Assembly: GCF_017357525.1 (NCBI RefSeq) | Contig: NZ_CP036172.1 | Span: forward strand, 1,214,561 to 1,278,560 | From: Methanofollis aquaemaris | Lineage (GTDB): Archaea > Halobacteriota > Methanomicrobia > Methanomicrobiales > Methanofollaceae | Reading direction: 5' to 3' | DNA length: 64,000 nucleotides | Notes under the pieces: model-generated | Told to the model about the DNA's origin: nothing | Databases searched by the model: none | Seen by the model: the letters and a program-made list of their open reading frames with translations, nothing else | Program-made: the position numbers and the translations under genes | Shown here: in pieces, positions 45,976-54,250 of the stretch | Layout of the letters: each line of letters begins with the position of its first letter | How positions within the stretch are numbered: the first letter of the stretch is position 1

Positions 45976-46191
45976 TCGGTCATAGGGGGGTTGAAGGGAT
46001 GAAAAGAGGATGGTTTCTACAGGGCCAGAATTCGAAAACACTCTTTGACAGTATCCATCTCCGCCGGTTGCGACCATCTCATAGCAACTCCAGGACAGAG
46101 TCAAAAGAAAGCAGGCATAGCGTGCGCACGAAAAAGGAGGGGAGAGTGTATCAACGGACATTTTCGATCTATTTTCAGAAATAGTATGGTG

Positions 46192-47025
46192 TCAATCATA
46201 GTCCTCTCTGAGAGCGATAGAATCGGCATGTCCGAGAACATAGGGACAGGATTTTTCTATACACGTACGATCAGTCCAACTCGAATCGTTGCTTTCTAAG
46301 CGATACCCCCACGTACCCGCTGGAGCACTGTACGGATACCACCCATATTCACCGGTATCATATTCGTCCCATTTGAAGATCACATCTGTTTTATACGCAT
46401 CATTTTGAGCGTCATAATCCAGAATTACCTCTGCAACGTCTGAATCCTGCTCATAAGAGATCACATCCCCTATCGCGTACGCAGGTTCCGACAAAGGTGC
46501 GGAAGGAACGGGGGGTGTCGTTGTATACGGCGTATTACCCGGTTGAACTCCTAGAGACGAAGATGGCTCTGGTTCGGAGTACACGACTTCGGCGTTATCC
46601 GCAAAAGCAACCCTCAAAACGTCCCACCCATCAGAGAGATCATCGGGATTCACAGAAAGATGGATCTTAATGGTTTCTCCAGGCCCTAACGCATCGACAA
46701 AATCCCGGTCCAGCATTAAATCCTCATTCTGAGAGTCATTCAGCGCCGTAATCTTTAAAATCTCAGTACTCTCCAGCGCAGAAGAGACATCAGATTCAGG
46801 CAGAGTAATCACAGCAACGACAATGTTATGCGCCGTGGTAGATCCGGTGTTCTTGACGGTCATGTACGTGTCAATGGAAGACATGCTCTGATCTTCAGCA
46901 CCAACATCGAGTATGTGCAGGTGCGTATCACCTTCGCTGAGAGATGAATCGGTACATCCTCCCGTTAAAACAACCGCAATGACAGAAACAAATAGCAGAA
47001 ACAACGGAGTTATTTTCATATCCAT
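46192..47025 (-). CDS. Predicted lipoprotein with CARDB/DUF-like N-terminal domain
   Basis: A 277-residue protein. It begins with a lipoprotein signal peptide ending in the lipobox LTGGC (Cys24). Residues about 35-150 form a beta-sandwich-like domain that talks of IDTYMTVKNTGSTTAHNIVV and LGPGETIKIHLSVNPDD, a pattern usual for CARDB-type domains of archaeal surface proteins. A Pro/Thr/Ser linker (about 155-185) leads to a C-terminal domain IGDVISYEQDSDVAEVILDY rich in aromatic residues, with a Cys pair (CIEKSC). No catalytic motif. The GC content is lower than in neighbouring genes, which may mean a later arrival. Start 47025 or 47019. Confidence 0.75.
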   Translation of the reverse strand: MDMKITPLFLLFVSVIAVVLTGGCTDSSLSEGDTHLHILDVGAEDQSMSSIDTYMTVKNTGSTTAHNIVVAVITLPESDVSSALESTEILKITALNDSQNEDLMLDRDFVDALGPGETIKIHLSVNPDDLSDGWDVLRVAFADNAEVVYSEPEPSSSLGVQPGNTPYTTTPPVPSAPLSEPAYAIGDVISYEQDSDVAEVILDYDAQNDAYKTDVIFKWDEYDTGEYGWYPYSAPAGTWGYRLESNDSSWTDRTCIEKSCPYVLGHADSIALREDYD

Positions 47026-47159
47026 TTTAAAAGGCCTCGTTATCTAAAATGACACAGAATCGTGCGACATCTGGAGGGATAATCATTTTGATTTGGAATT
47101 CTTGAAATATAGACATTGAAGACCCCCAAAAAATATTGTGCATGAAAAAAGACTTCTTT

Positions 47160-47545
47160 TTAAGATCTAGGCTCTGTAAAAATCCTCCGGATAGTTTTCT
47201 TCGCCGGGGGGCGGCAATGTCCCCCTCATAGTCATTGATGGTGCCTTCCCGGCCCTATCTTCATCCCGGGGGTCCGGGGGCAGAGCCCCCGGCACCGATG
47301 TTTGGGAAGGCGTGATGATCGGATGTGCCGCCCCTCGTGCAGGATCTTCACCGTCATCTCGCGCCGGAGGGTTGCACCCCCCGGACCCCCACGACGAAGA
47401 TAGCCGAGGGGCGGCATGATGCTCGACTTCTACTCCCTTCTCGAACGCAAGGATGAGGGTCAGGAATCGATCCAACTCCGATATGAAATTTTCATCCCCT
47501 ATGCTTGAGGCATGATCTCGCCTCATGTTGAATTCTAAAAAGCCA
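47160..47545. repeat. Dispersed composite repeat, full B-C-A(-) copy after aksF
   Basis: B (CTTCCCGGCCCTATCTTCAT, then the CCGGGGGCAGAGCCCCCGG hairpin), linker with GTGATGATCGGATGTGCCGC, C (CGCCGGAGGGTTGCACCCCC), GATAGCCGAGGGGCGGC, then A on the minus strand (TATGCTTGAGGCATGATCTC). On the minus strand, T-runs after aksF lead into the A module. Confidence 0.8.
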
Positions 47546-47596
47546 AAAAAAAGTATAAAGCAATTCAAAAGGGCTTCTTTCCCTCGAATATCCTCT

Positions 47597-48547
47597 TCAC
47601 CCCAGACGCCCCAGCACCGCCTCGCCGAACTCGACCGTCGTCGCCGACCCGCCCAGGTCGGACGTCTTCACCCCGGCACCGAGCGTGCTCTCCACCGCCG
47701 CCTCGACCGCTGCCGCTCCTTCGCGGTCGCCGGCATGATCGAGAAGCATCGCCGCACTCCTGAGCGCCGCCACGGGGTTGGCGATGCCCTGGCCGGCGAT
47801 GTCAGGCGCCGAACCATGGACCGGTTCGAAGAGGGCGTGGTCGTCCCCGATATTTGCCGACGGCAGGAGCCCGAGGCCACCGACCAGGGAGGCGGCGGCG
47901 TCGGAGAGGATGTCGCCGAAGATGTTGGTGGTCACCACGACCGCATACCGGTCGGGGTGCATCAGCACGTCCAGGCAGAGGGCGTCGATGTACTTCTCCT
48001 CCCACTCAACCCCGGCCGCCTCCGCCTCCTCGACGGCGCACCGGCGGAAGAGAGCGTCGGACTTGAGCACGTTGGCCTTCGTCCCGATGGTGAGCCGACG
48101 ACCTTTCGCAAGCGCCGCGGCGAAACGTGCGATCCGCCTGCTTCCGACCTCGGTGACCACCCGGAGGGTGCAGGCCGAACCTGGAAGATCCCACTCGATC
48201 CCCGAGTACAGGCCCTCGGTGTTCTCGCGCACGATGGTGAGGTCCGCGCCGGGTCCGCGGACCGGACGGATATTGGCATAGAGCCCGAGTTCCTTGCGGA
48301 GCATGACGATGACGCTCCGGTAGTCCGGGTCGGGCGGGGTGGTCACCGCCCCGAAGAGCACGGCGTCGGCGTCGCGGAGGGCCCGGAGTTCTTCGGCACC
48401 GATGGCCGCACCGCACCGCTTCCACCGCCCGTACCCCACCTCGACCGGGAAGTAGTCCCACTCCGGGTGGAGACGCCTGAGCGCCGCCTCGGCCACCGGG
48501 ACGACTTCCTCCCCGATCCCGTCACCCGGAACGACCGCGACCTTCAT
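47597..48547 (-). CDS. aksF: Homoisocitrate/isopropylmalate dehydrogenase family enzyme, AksF
   Basis: A 316-residue NAD-dependent beta-decarboxylating dehydrogenase: VAVVPGDGIGEEVVPVAEAA at the start, RENTEGLYSGIEW, the catalytic-Lys region GTKANVLKSDALF, Asp-rich YIDALCLDVL and FGDILSDAAASLVGGLG, and EPVHGSAPDIAGQGIANP. It oxidises and decarboxylates homoisocitrate and its longer homologues in the 2-oxo acid chain-lengthening that makes 2-oxosuberate for coenzyme B. The same family includes LeuB, but here it lies in one unit with aksA, aksD and aksE. It overlaps the gene before it by 26 bases and is the last gene of the nine. Confidence 0.88.
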   Translation of the reverse strand: MKVAVVPGDGIGEEVVPVAEAALRRLHPEWDYFPVEVGYGRWKRCGAAIGAEELRALRDADAVLFGAVTTPPDPDYRSVIVMLRKELGLYANIRPVRGPGADLTIVRENTEGLYSGIEWDLPGSACTLRVVTEVGSRRIARFAAALAKGRRLTIGTKANVLKSDALFRRCAVEEAEAAGVEWEEKYIDALCLDVLMHPDRYAVVVTTNIFGDILSDAAASLVGGLGLLPSANIGDDHALFEPVHGSAPDIAGQGIANPVAALRSAAMLLDHAGDREGAAAVEAAVESTLGAGVKTSDLGGSATTVEFGEAVLGRLG

Positions 48548-49340
48548 CCTCTCTCCACTCCTCCAGCATCCTTCTCAGGACCAGATCGATGGTATGCGGC
48601 GACGCACCCCAGTGGACCACGCCACCGTACTTCTCGTTCCAGACGCCGACGCCCTCGCGCTCGCCCCGACAACACCTGGCGATAAACGGCTCCTCGGCCA
48701 CCTGGGTGAGCGGACAGATCTCCGCGATCTCGATCCCATCGCCATAGTTCTCGGCGCAGAACTGCCTGGCCGTGAGGCACCCGGCCACCCGCTCGTTCCC
48801 TTCCAGACGGTCGGCGTCCAGCGTCCGGTCGAATCCCCCCGCCCGGCAGGGATAGACCTCGGCCTCCAGGTCGCGGATATCTCTGATATGATACTCGAAG
48901 GTGACATTGAGATCGCCAAAGAGCCCGGTGGCCTCAAGTTCCTCCAGCACCGCAGCCAGGTGGGCCCGCGGCGGGACGATGTCATAGACATGGACAGTGA
49001 GAAAACTCCCGGGTTCCGGGTCGAAGACAAAGGTCCGCGACTCGTCCGGACTTGTGAAGATCGTGCACCGCTTCCCGCTCTCGCTAGCAAGACGGAGCAG
49101 ACGGGAACGGTCATTGATATTCACCGGTTCGGGCCAGACCGCCGTCTCTTCGGGGGTGGCGAGCACCCAACCGGCCTTCACTTCGCGCATCAATTCGTCT
49201 CCATCGGCGAGACTGACCGCGAGCACCTCCGGTCCCTCGTCCGTCTCCCTGATCAGCCAGCGGGAGAGGAAGTAAACCTTCTCGCCCAGGGGTTTCGTGG
49301 TGGCGAGTCCCACATATTTGCACTCTTCAGGAAATATCAT
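48522..49340 (-). CDS. Unknown protein within the aks (coenzyme B) gene unit
   Basis: A 272-residue protein with no family I can name with certainty. It begins FPEECKYVGLATTKPLGEKV, with mixed alpha/beta content and eight cysteines, several in the last third (YPCRAGG, GCLTARQFCAENYG, EICPLT, ARCCRGEREG), which could bind metal or a cluster. A motif VVHWGASPHTIDLVLRRMLE closes the protein. Its ATG overlaps the aksE stop by 4 bases and its end overlaps aksF by 26, so it is surely made along with the coenzyme B enzymes. A role in a late step of that pathway is inferred only from context. Confidence 0.75.
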   Translation of the reverse strand: MIFPEECKYVGLATTKPLGEKVYFLSRWLIRETDEGPEVLAVSLADGDELMREVKAGWVLATPEETAVWPEPVNINDRSRLLRLASESGKRCTIFTSPDESRTFVFDPEPGSFLTVHVYDIVPPRAHLAAVLEELEATGLFGDLNVTFEYHIRDIRDLEAEVYPCRAGGFDRTLDADRLEGNERVAGCLTARQFCAENYGDGIEIAEICPLTQVAEEPFIARCCRGEREGVGVWNEKYGGVVHWGASPHTIDLVLRRMLEEWREDEGRGRSG

Positions 49341-49816
49341 TCATGTCCTCCGCTGAGATAGGGGACGAGGCCCCCGGCCCGGAGGATCTCCCGCATCCGC
49401 GGGGAAAGCGGTCGGAGAGGCCGGCGGACACCGGCGGCCTCGACCCACCCCTCTTCGAGATCGAAGCGCACTGTCTCGCCCTCCTGGCATGGGACCTCGC
49501 ACTCAAGCACTGGAAGACCAATATTGACCGCGTTCCTGAAGAATATTCTGGCAAAGGTCGGGGCGGCGACCGCCACGACTCCCGCCTCTTTCAGGGCGAC
49601 CGGTGCCTGTTCCCTGGACGACCCGCACCCGAAATTCGGGCCCGCGACGATCACCGCACCCCTGAGCCGTCCGGCAAGGGCGGGGTCGAGGTCCTCGAAG
49701 GCATGACCGGCCCAGACCGAACGGTCTTTCGTCCGCAGGTACCGCCCGGCGATGATCAGGTCGGTGTCGATGTCGCGGCCCAGACAGACCGCACGTCCCT
49801 CCCCCCTCACAGGCAT
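49337..49816 (-). CDS. aksE: Homoaconitase small subunit AksE
   Basis: A 159-residue swivelling domain of the aconitase/IPM isomerase family. Seen: GRDIDTDLIIAGRYLRTKDR, GPNFGCGSSREQAP and FFRNAVNIGLP. In Methanocaldococcus the loop YLRT sets the homoaconitase apart from the leucine-pathway enzyme, whose loop is YLV-type; here the loop reads YLRT, good evidence for the coenzyme B enzyme. With AksD it moves the hydroxyl group in homocitrate and the longer homologues. It overlaps aksD by 10 bases and the next gene by 4. Confidence 0.9.
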   Translation of the reverse strand: MPVRGEGRAVCLGRDIDTDLIIAGRYLRTKDRSVWAGHAFEDLDPALAGRLRGAVIVAGPNFGCGSSREQAPVALKEAGVVAVAAPTFARIFFRNAVNIGLPVLECEVPCQEGETVRFDLEEGWVEAAGVRRPLRPLSPRMREILRAGGLVPYLSGGHE

Positions 49817-51021
49817 CCCTCCGGGGAGGCGATCTCGCCGGCAAGCGCAGTCGCCGCCGCGGTCGAGGGGGAGGCAAGATAGATCTCGCCGCCGACGCCC
49901 ATCCGGTTCCTGAAGTTCCGGTTCGCCGTCGAGAGGCAGACCTCGCCCTCCCCGATGACGCCCATATGCGCACCCAGGCACGGACCGCATCCGGGCGTCC
50001 CGACGGCGCACCCGGCCTCGACGAGGGTGGTGAGGACGCCGGTCTCGACTGCACGGAGGAGCACGGCCCTCGACGCCGGGACGACGACCGTCCTCACCTT
50101 CACCTTTTTTCCCTTCACGATCGCAGCAAAGCGCTCCAGATCCTCGTATCGCCCGCAGGTGCAGGTGCCCAGGAAGACCTGGTCGACCGCCATCCCCTCC
50201 TTCTCCGCGACCGGGCAGACGGTGTCCACCCGCGGCGGGAGAGCGAGGAGGGGTTCGAGATTTCCAAGATCGATCGTCACCTCGTCGGGGTAGCCGTCGA
50301 CCTCCCGGTGTTGGACCCCGACCTCGTGCCCGAACCCGGCAAAATATTTCTGGGTCGTCTTGTCCGCATAGAAGAGCCCGGCCTTCGCCCCGGTCTCCAC
50401 CGCCATGTTCGAGAGGGTGAGACGGTCGGCCATCGAGAGACCTGCGGCCCCCTCGCCCACGAACTCGAGGGCGCGGTACGTCCCCCCGTCCATCCCGAGG
50501 GCGGCCACATAGGCGAGGGCGAGATCCTTCGCCTCGACCGCCCCGGTGAAGTGTCCTTCCAGGAAGATCCCGATCGTCTCAGGCACCCGGAACCAGGACT
50601 CACCGGTCGCCCAGACCCCCGCGAGATCGGTCGCACCCACCCCGGTCGCAAAGGCGCCGAGGGCCCCGAGGGTGCAGGTGTGCGAGTCGGCACCGACGAC
50701 CACCTCGCCGGGCAGGGCGCACCCCTCGGCCATCACCTGGTGGCAGACCCCGCCGCCGACGTCGGAGAAATGTATCTTCTGCTTCTTTGCAAAGGCCCGC
50801 AACTCGTGCTGGAGGTCGGCGGTCAGCGAGGTGTTGGCCGGGGCGATGTGATCGAAGATGAGATGTCGGCGGTCGGGATCGGTGAAGACCCCGTTGCCGA
50901 TCGCACGCCAGGCCTCAAGGGCCAGGACACCGGTGCCGTCATGGGCAAAGGCCCGGTCCACCCGCCGGTCGAGATACTCACCGGCCGGTGCGCCGAGGAT
51001 CTGTTCTGAGAGGGTGCTCAT
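49807..51021 (-). CDS. aksD: Homoaconitase large subunit AksD
   Basis: A 404-residue [4Fe-4S] hydro-lyase subunit. Visible: IFDHIAPANTS, GADSHTCTLGALGAFATGVG, and cluster ligands in LGTCTCGRYEDL and AVGTPGCGPCLGAH. The usual element after the first ligand is CTNGR; here it is CTCGR, a Cys in place of the Asn. It forms the enzyme with AksE, acting on homocitrate, homo2- and homo3-citrate. The start at 51021 overlaps aksA by ATGA; an in-frame extension would intrude into aksA. Confidence 0.9.
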   Translation of the reverse strand: MSTLSEQILGAPAGEYLDRRVDRAFAHDGTGVLALEAWRAIGNGVFTDPDRRHLIFDHIAPANTSLTADLQHELRAFAKKQKIHFSDVGGGVCHQVMAEGCALPGEVVVGADSHTCTLGALGAFATGVGATDLAGVWATGESWFRVPETIGIFLEGHFTGAVEAKDLALAYVAALGMDGGTYRALEFVGEGAAGLSMADRLTLSNMAVETGAKAGLFYADKTTQKYFAGFGHEVGVQHREVDGYPDEVTIDLGNLEPLLALPPRVDTVCPVAEKEGMAVDQVFLGTCTCGRYEDLERFAAIVKGKKVKVRTVVVPASRAVLLRAVETGVLTTLVEAGCAVGTPGCGPCLGAHMGVIGEGEVCLSTANRNFRNRMGVGGEIYLASPSTAAATALAGEIASPEGCL

Positions 51022-52157
51022 CCGTGCAACACCTCCCTCCCCCTCACCGCGGTGCAGAGGATCTCCTTGAGCACCTCGGGAGTCACATGACACTTCGCCT
51101 CGCTGCGCCGTTTCACTTCATGCAATACCCAGCGCACCCCCTCGTCGTCCAGATGATACCCGAGGGACGCCGCCACATGCTCGACCGCGTGCCGTCCCGT
51201 ATGCTTGCCGAGCACAAAGGTCCGCTCCCGGCCCACCAGGTCAGGGGAGACATACTCGTAGGTCGAAGGGTCTTCGAGAAGGGCGGCGATGTGGATCCCG
51301 CTCTCGTGGGCAAAGGCGTTGGCACCGACCACCGCCTTGTTCCTGGCCACCTCCACCCCCGACGTCCGGGCGACCAGGTCGGAGAGGCCGCCGATCTGAG
51401 AGAGGTCGTACCGGTCGATCCCGACCTTCGTCGCAAGGACGACGAGCACCTCTTCAAGCGGAGTGTTCCCGGCCCGTTCGCCCAGGCCGTTGACCGTCGT
51501 ATGGAGCTGGAAGGCCCCGGCCTCCGCGGCGACAAGGGTGTTTGCCGTGGCGCACCCGAGGTCGTCATGGCAGTGGATGCAGAGCGGGAGGTCGACCTCG
51601 CTGCGGATCGCCTGCATCCGATCAAAGGTCTCCATCGGGGTCATGCACCCGACGGTGTCGGCGAAGGTGGCGAGGTCGGCCCCGGCCTCTGTTGCCTGCC
51701 GGTACGCACTGATGAGGGCGGGGAGTGCAGTCCGCGAGGCATCTTCGGCCCCGAACCGCACCTGCACCCCGTGGTCGTGGGCGTACTCGATCATCGCACA
51801 GGTCTCGGCCATCACCTCTTCCCGGCTCTTCTTATATTTGGTCCTGATATGGAGGTCCGAGGTGGCGGCAAAGAGCCCGATCATATCGACGCCGCAGTCC
51901 AGGGCGGCGTCGACGTCCCCCTTTCTCGCACGGGAAAGCGCACAGATCCGGGCGTCGAGGCCCATCCGGCAGACCGCCTGCACGGCCTCCTGTTCCTTTG
52001 CAGAGACCGCAGGGAACCCTGCCTCGATCACCTCGACCCCGGTCGCGTCGAGGAGGGACGCGATCTCCATCTTCTCCTCGCGGGTAAACGTGACGCCCGG
52101 CGTCTGTTCGCCGTCACGCAATGTTACGTCACAGATCTCAATATGCAACTTTTTCAT
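51018..52157 (-). CDS. aksA: Homocitrate synthase family enzyme AksA
   Basis: A 379-residue DRE-TIM metallolyase that condenses acetyl-CoA with 2-oxoglutarate, then with 2-oxoadipate and 2-oxopimelate, to lengthen the chain toward 2-oxosuberate. Signature: EICDVTLRDGEQTPGVTFTR, the metal-site motif LCIHCHDDLGCATANTLVA and NGLGERAGNTPLEEVLV, plus GKHTGRHAVE. The family also holds citramalate and isopropylmalate synthases; the surrounding aksD/E/F with a YLRT loop points to AksA. ATG 52157 has GGTGA six bases upstream and lies inside the end of the TPP-enzyme gene (20-base overlap). Confidence 0.9.
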   Translation of the reverse strand: MKKLHIEICDVTLRDGEQTPGVTFTREEKMEIASLLDATGVEVIEAGFPAVSAKEQEAVQAVCRMGLDARICALSRARKGDVDAALDCGVDMIGLFAATSDLHIRTKYKKSREEVMAETCAMIEYAHDHGVQVRFGAEDASRTALPALISAYRQATEAGADLATFADTVGCMTPMETFDRMQAIRSEVDLPLCIHCHDDLGCATANTLVAAEAGAFQLHTTVNGLGERAGNTPLEEVLVVLATKVGIDRYDLSQIGGLSDLVARTSGVEVARNKAVVGANAFAHESGIHIAALLEDPSTYEYVSPDLVGRERTFVLGKHTGRHAVEHVAASLGYHLDDEGVRWVLHEVKRRSEAKCHVTPEVLKEILCTAVRGREVLHG

Positions 52158-53283
52158 GACATTCACCAGCAGGGCATTCGCCGCTGACGATCACCGTCTG
52201 CGGACGATCCGGCGGGACAATCAACCGCCGCAGTCCGGGCAGGTCGTCGGCCCGGCAGTACGCGGGGTCGGCCCATCCGAGATACCGCCCGACACCGGGC
52301 GTCTCCTGGCCGCCGACCATACCCATACGCCTGTTCTCCAGCACAATACAGAGGAGCGGGAGCTCCTTTTCGTAGACATCGACGAGGGCGTTGAGCCCGG
52401 AGTGGAGGAGCGCATAGTCTCCGATGAGGGCCACCCCGGTACTCCGCGCTCCCACTCCCACCGCCGCACCGAGGCCGTAACTGGCGGTTCCGATGCGGTA
52501 CGGCGGGTTGACGGCGAGGAGCGAACACCCGGCATCGACCGCCGTCCGCATCCCCCGTTCCACGAGCAGGGCAAAGAGCGGGCGGAAGGGGCAGTTCTGA
52601 CAGAGGGTCCGGTAATACCCGCGGTCGGAGAACCGTTCGGGCGGGCCTTCGGGTGCGGTCACCGCCGGGCAGGTAATCCTGACACCCGCCGGGGCCGGAC
52701 GTTCCGACGAGACGGTGGCCATGACCTGGAGGGCATGTTGCCATCGTCCCAGGTTGGTGAGGTCCGGATCGGCGAGTGCGCCTGAGCCCGGCGTCCTGGG
52801 GAGAGGCGTCCCCGCCGCCTCCGCATCGAGCACGTCGGGGACGACTCTGAGAACCGCAACTCTTGAGAGCGCTTCGGAGAGAGAGAACGCCTCTTCGACC
52901 GCAGCCGCAAGGGCGAACCCCCCCTCGGGCTCCACCACCGGAACCATCGCCACCGGGCCATAGGCACGGGAGTCTTCGGCCGCCTGCGATGCTCGTGCCA
53001 GGGGGTCGTCGCCGGCGATGACCACGACACCGGCACCGAGCCCCTGGGCCGTTGCCTGGACCATCGGGTCGGCAAGCAGATTCATCCCCACGTTCTTCAC
53101 GACGACCGCCGCCCGTCGACCGACAAGCGAGTCGCCGAGGGCGTACTCCAGGGCCACCTTCTCGTTGGTGCAGACCTCGGCCCCGGCCGCGGCGGCGAGG
53201 TCGGTCACCGGATAGCCCGGCACGCCGTAGATCCGGTCGGCCGCCGCCCGCAGAGCGGTCGCCAGAGTCTCGGTCCCTCGCAT
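52138..53283 (-). CDS. IorA-like thiamine-diphosphate enzyme without ferredoxin domain
   Basis: A 381-residue TPP enzyme. The N-terminal half is the pyrimidine-binding domain (EVCTNEKVALEYALGDSLVG, VVVKNVGMNLLADPMV, AGDDPLARASQAAEDSRAYG); the C-terminal part is the pyrophosphate-binding domain with ALIGDYALLHSGLNALVDVY and IVLENRRMGMVGGQETPG, the GD-x(n)-N motif. This matches the alpha chain of indolepyruvate:ferredoxin oxidoreductase (IorA), but the C-terminal 2[4Fe-4S] ferredoxin domain is missing and no IorB gene is beside it. It could act as a simple 2-oxo acid decarboxylase. Next to aksA-D-E-F, 2-oxosuberate is the obvious substrate candidate (inferred). It is one base from the radical SAM gene and overlaps aksA by 20. 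Confidence 0.85.
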   Translation of the reverse strand: MRGTETLATALRAAADRIYGVPGYPVTDLAAAAGAEVCTNEKVALEYALGDSLVGRRAAVVVKNVGMNLLADPMVQATAQGLGAGVVVIAGDDPLARASQAAEDSRAYGPVAMVPVVEPEGGFALAAAVEEAFSLSEALSRVAVLRVVPDVLDAEAAGTPLPRTPGSGALADPDLTNLGRWQHALQVMATVSSERPAPAGVRITCPAVTAPEGPPERFSDRGYYRTLCQNCPFRPLFALLVERGMRTAVDAGCSLLAVNPPYRIGTASYGLGAAVGVGARSTGVALIGDYALLHSGLNALVDVYEKELPLLCIVLENRRMGMVGGQETPGVGRYLGWADPAYCRADDLPGLRRLIVPPDRPQTVIVSGECPAGECHEKVAY

Positions 53284-53284
53284 C

Positions 53285-54250
53285 TCAGTCCCTCCCCGGG
53301 ATCAGGTCGCACCCGGTGCAGGCCGCACACATCGTCCGTGCCGCCGCAGGGTCGAGCCCGGCCTCGTCCAGCGCCTTTTTCAGCACCGCATGGAGACGGA
53401 GCAACCGTTCGGCCGACGGTCGGGCAAAGTGAGCGAGCCCGGCGCCGGGCGAGAGCGGCCTGAGCACCGGGATCACCCCGATGGAACAGAGCCGACGGAT
53501 CACGGCTTCCATTTCTTCATCGCTCTCGCCAAGCCCGACGATGACATTGCTCTGGACATGGTTCTTCCCGAAGAGCCCGACCGACTCTTCGAGCACCTCC
53601 CAGAGGAGGTTCCAATCCTGTCCCGGACACATCTCGGCGAAGAGTCCGGGCGTCGCCGCTTCGAGGTTGAACTTCACCTCAGCGACGCCCGCCTCCCGCA
53701 GCAGCCTCGGGGTCTGCGGCGTCGGGTAGATGGAGACTCCGATCGGAAGGCCGAACGGCACGAGGAGCCGAACGATCCCGATCGTCCGCCGCTCTTCCTC
53801 CGCCACGCTCCCAGCCACGCCGCTGGTGATCGAGATGGCGTCGATCTCTCCGAGGACCGAGCGCACCATCTCGATCACCTCGTCGAGCATCTTTATGCGG
53901 CCCTGGTTGAGCGGCACGGCGCAGTATTTGCACGAGAAGATGCACCGCTCGGAGAGGGTGATGTAGGCCTGGCGGGGACAGTGGAGAGGAGCGGGTTCGA
54001 GCACACCCCGCACCAGTTCTCCCCCGAAGGGGATGGTCGCCTTCCCCATCCCCTCGTGGATGAGCGTCAGGTCGGCTTCGGGATCGACCGAGAGCCTGAC
54101 CCGTCGGCCGTCGACCGAGAAAAAAAGAGAACCCGTACCCCCGGCACCGGGCCCGGCCGTCGAGGATGAGACATACTGCTTCGCCGGCACCCCGACCACC
54201 TTCACCCGACCCCTGGCCAGGAGTTCGGCCTTCAGTCGGAGCCAGTCCAT
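53285..54250 (-). CDS. Radical SAM protein with a C-terminal cysteine cluster
   Basis: A 321-residue radical SAM enzyme. The SAM cluster motif C-x3-C-x2-C is ERCIFSCKYCAVPLNQGRIK. Barrel strands include ISITSGVAG, VSIYPTPQTP, AEVKFNLEAATPGL and NVIVGLGESDEE, close to the BioB/HydE-like style. The last 20 residues carry a further CAACTGC motif, possibly an auxiliary cluster site. The N-terminal 90 residues are beta-rich and unfamiliar. Sulfur insertion would fit the need for a thiol in coenzyme B, but this is inference. It overlaps the gene upstream by 19 bases. Confidence 0.85.
   Translation of the reverse strand: MDWLRLKAELLARGRVKVVGVPAKQYVSSSTAGPGAGGTGSLFFSVDGRRVRLSVDPEADLTLIHEGMGKATIPFGGELVRGVLEPAPLHCPRQAYITLSERCIFSCKYCAVPLNQGRIKMLDEVIEMVRSVLGEIDAISITSGVAGSVAEEERRTIGIVRLLVPFGLPIGVSIYPTPQTPRLLREAGVAEVKFNLEAATPGLFAEMCPGQDWNLLWEVLEESVGLFGKNHVQSNVIVGLGESDEEMEAVIRRLCSIGVIPVLRPLSPGAGLAHFARPSAERLLRLHAVLKKALDEAGLDPAAARTMCAACTGCDLIPGRD

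Noticed and set aside
49337-52157. Leucine biosynthesis (leuA-leuC-leuD-leuB)
   Set aside because: The small subunit has the YLRT loop of homoaconitase, and the neighbours are marker-type methanogen genes; the aks assignment fits better.
52138-53283. Sulfopyruvate decarboxylase (comDE) fusion
   Set aside because: The motifs and length follow IorA, not the short ComD/ComE chains.
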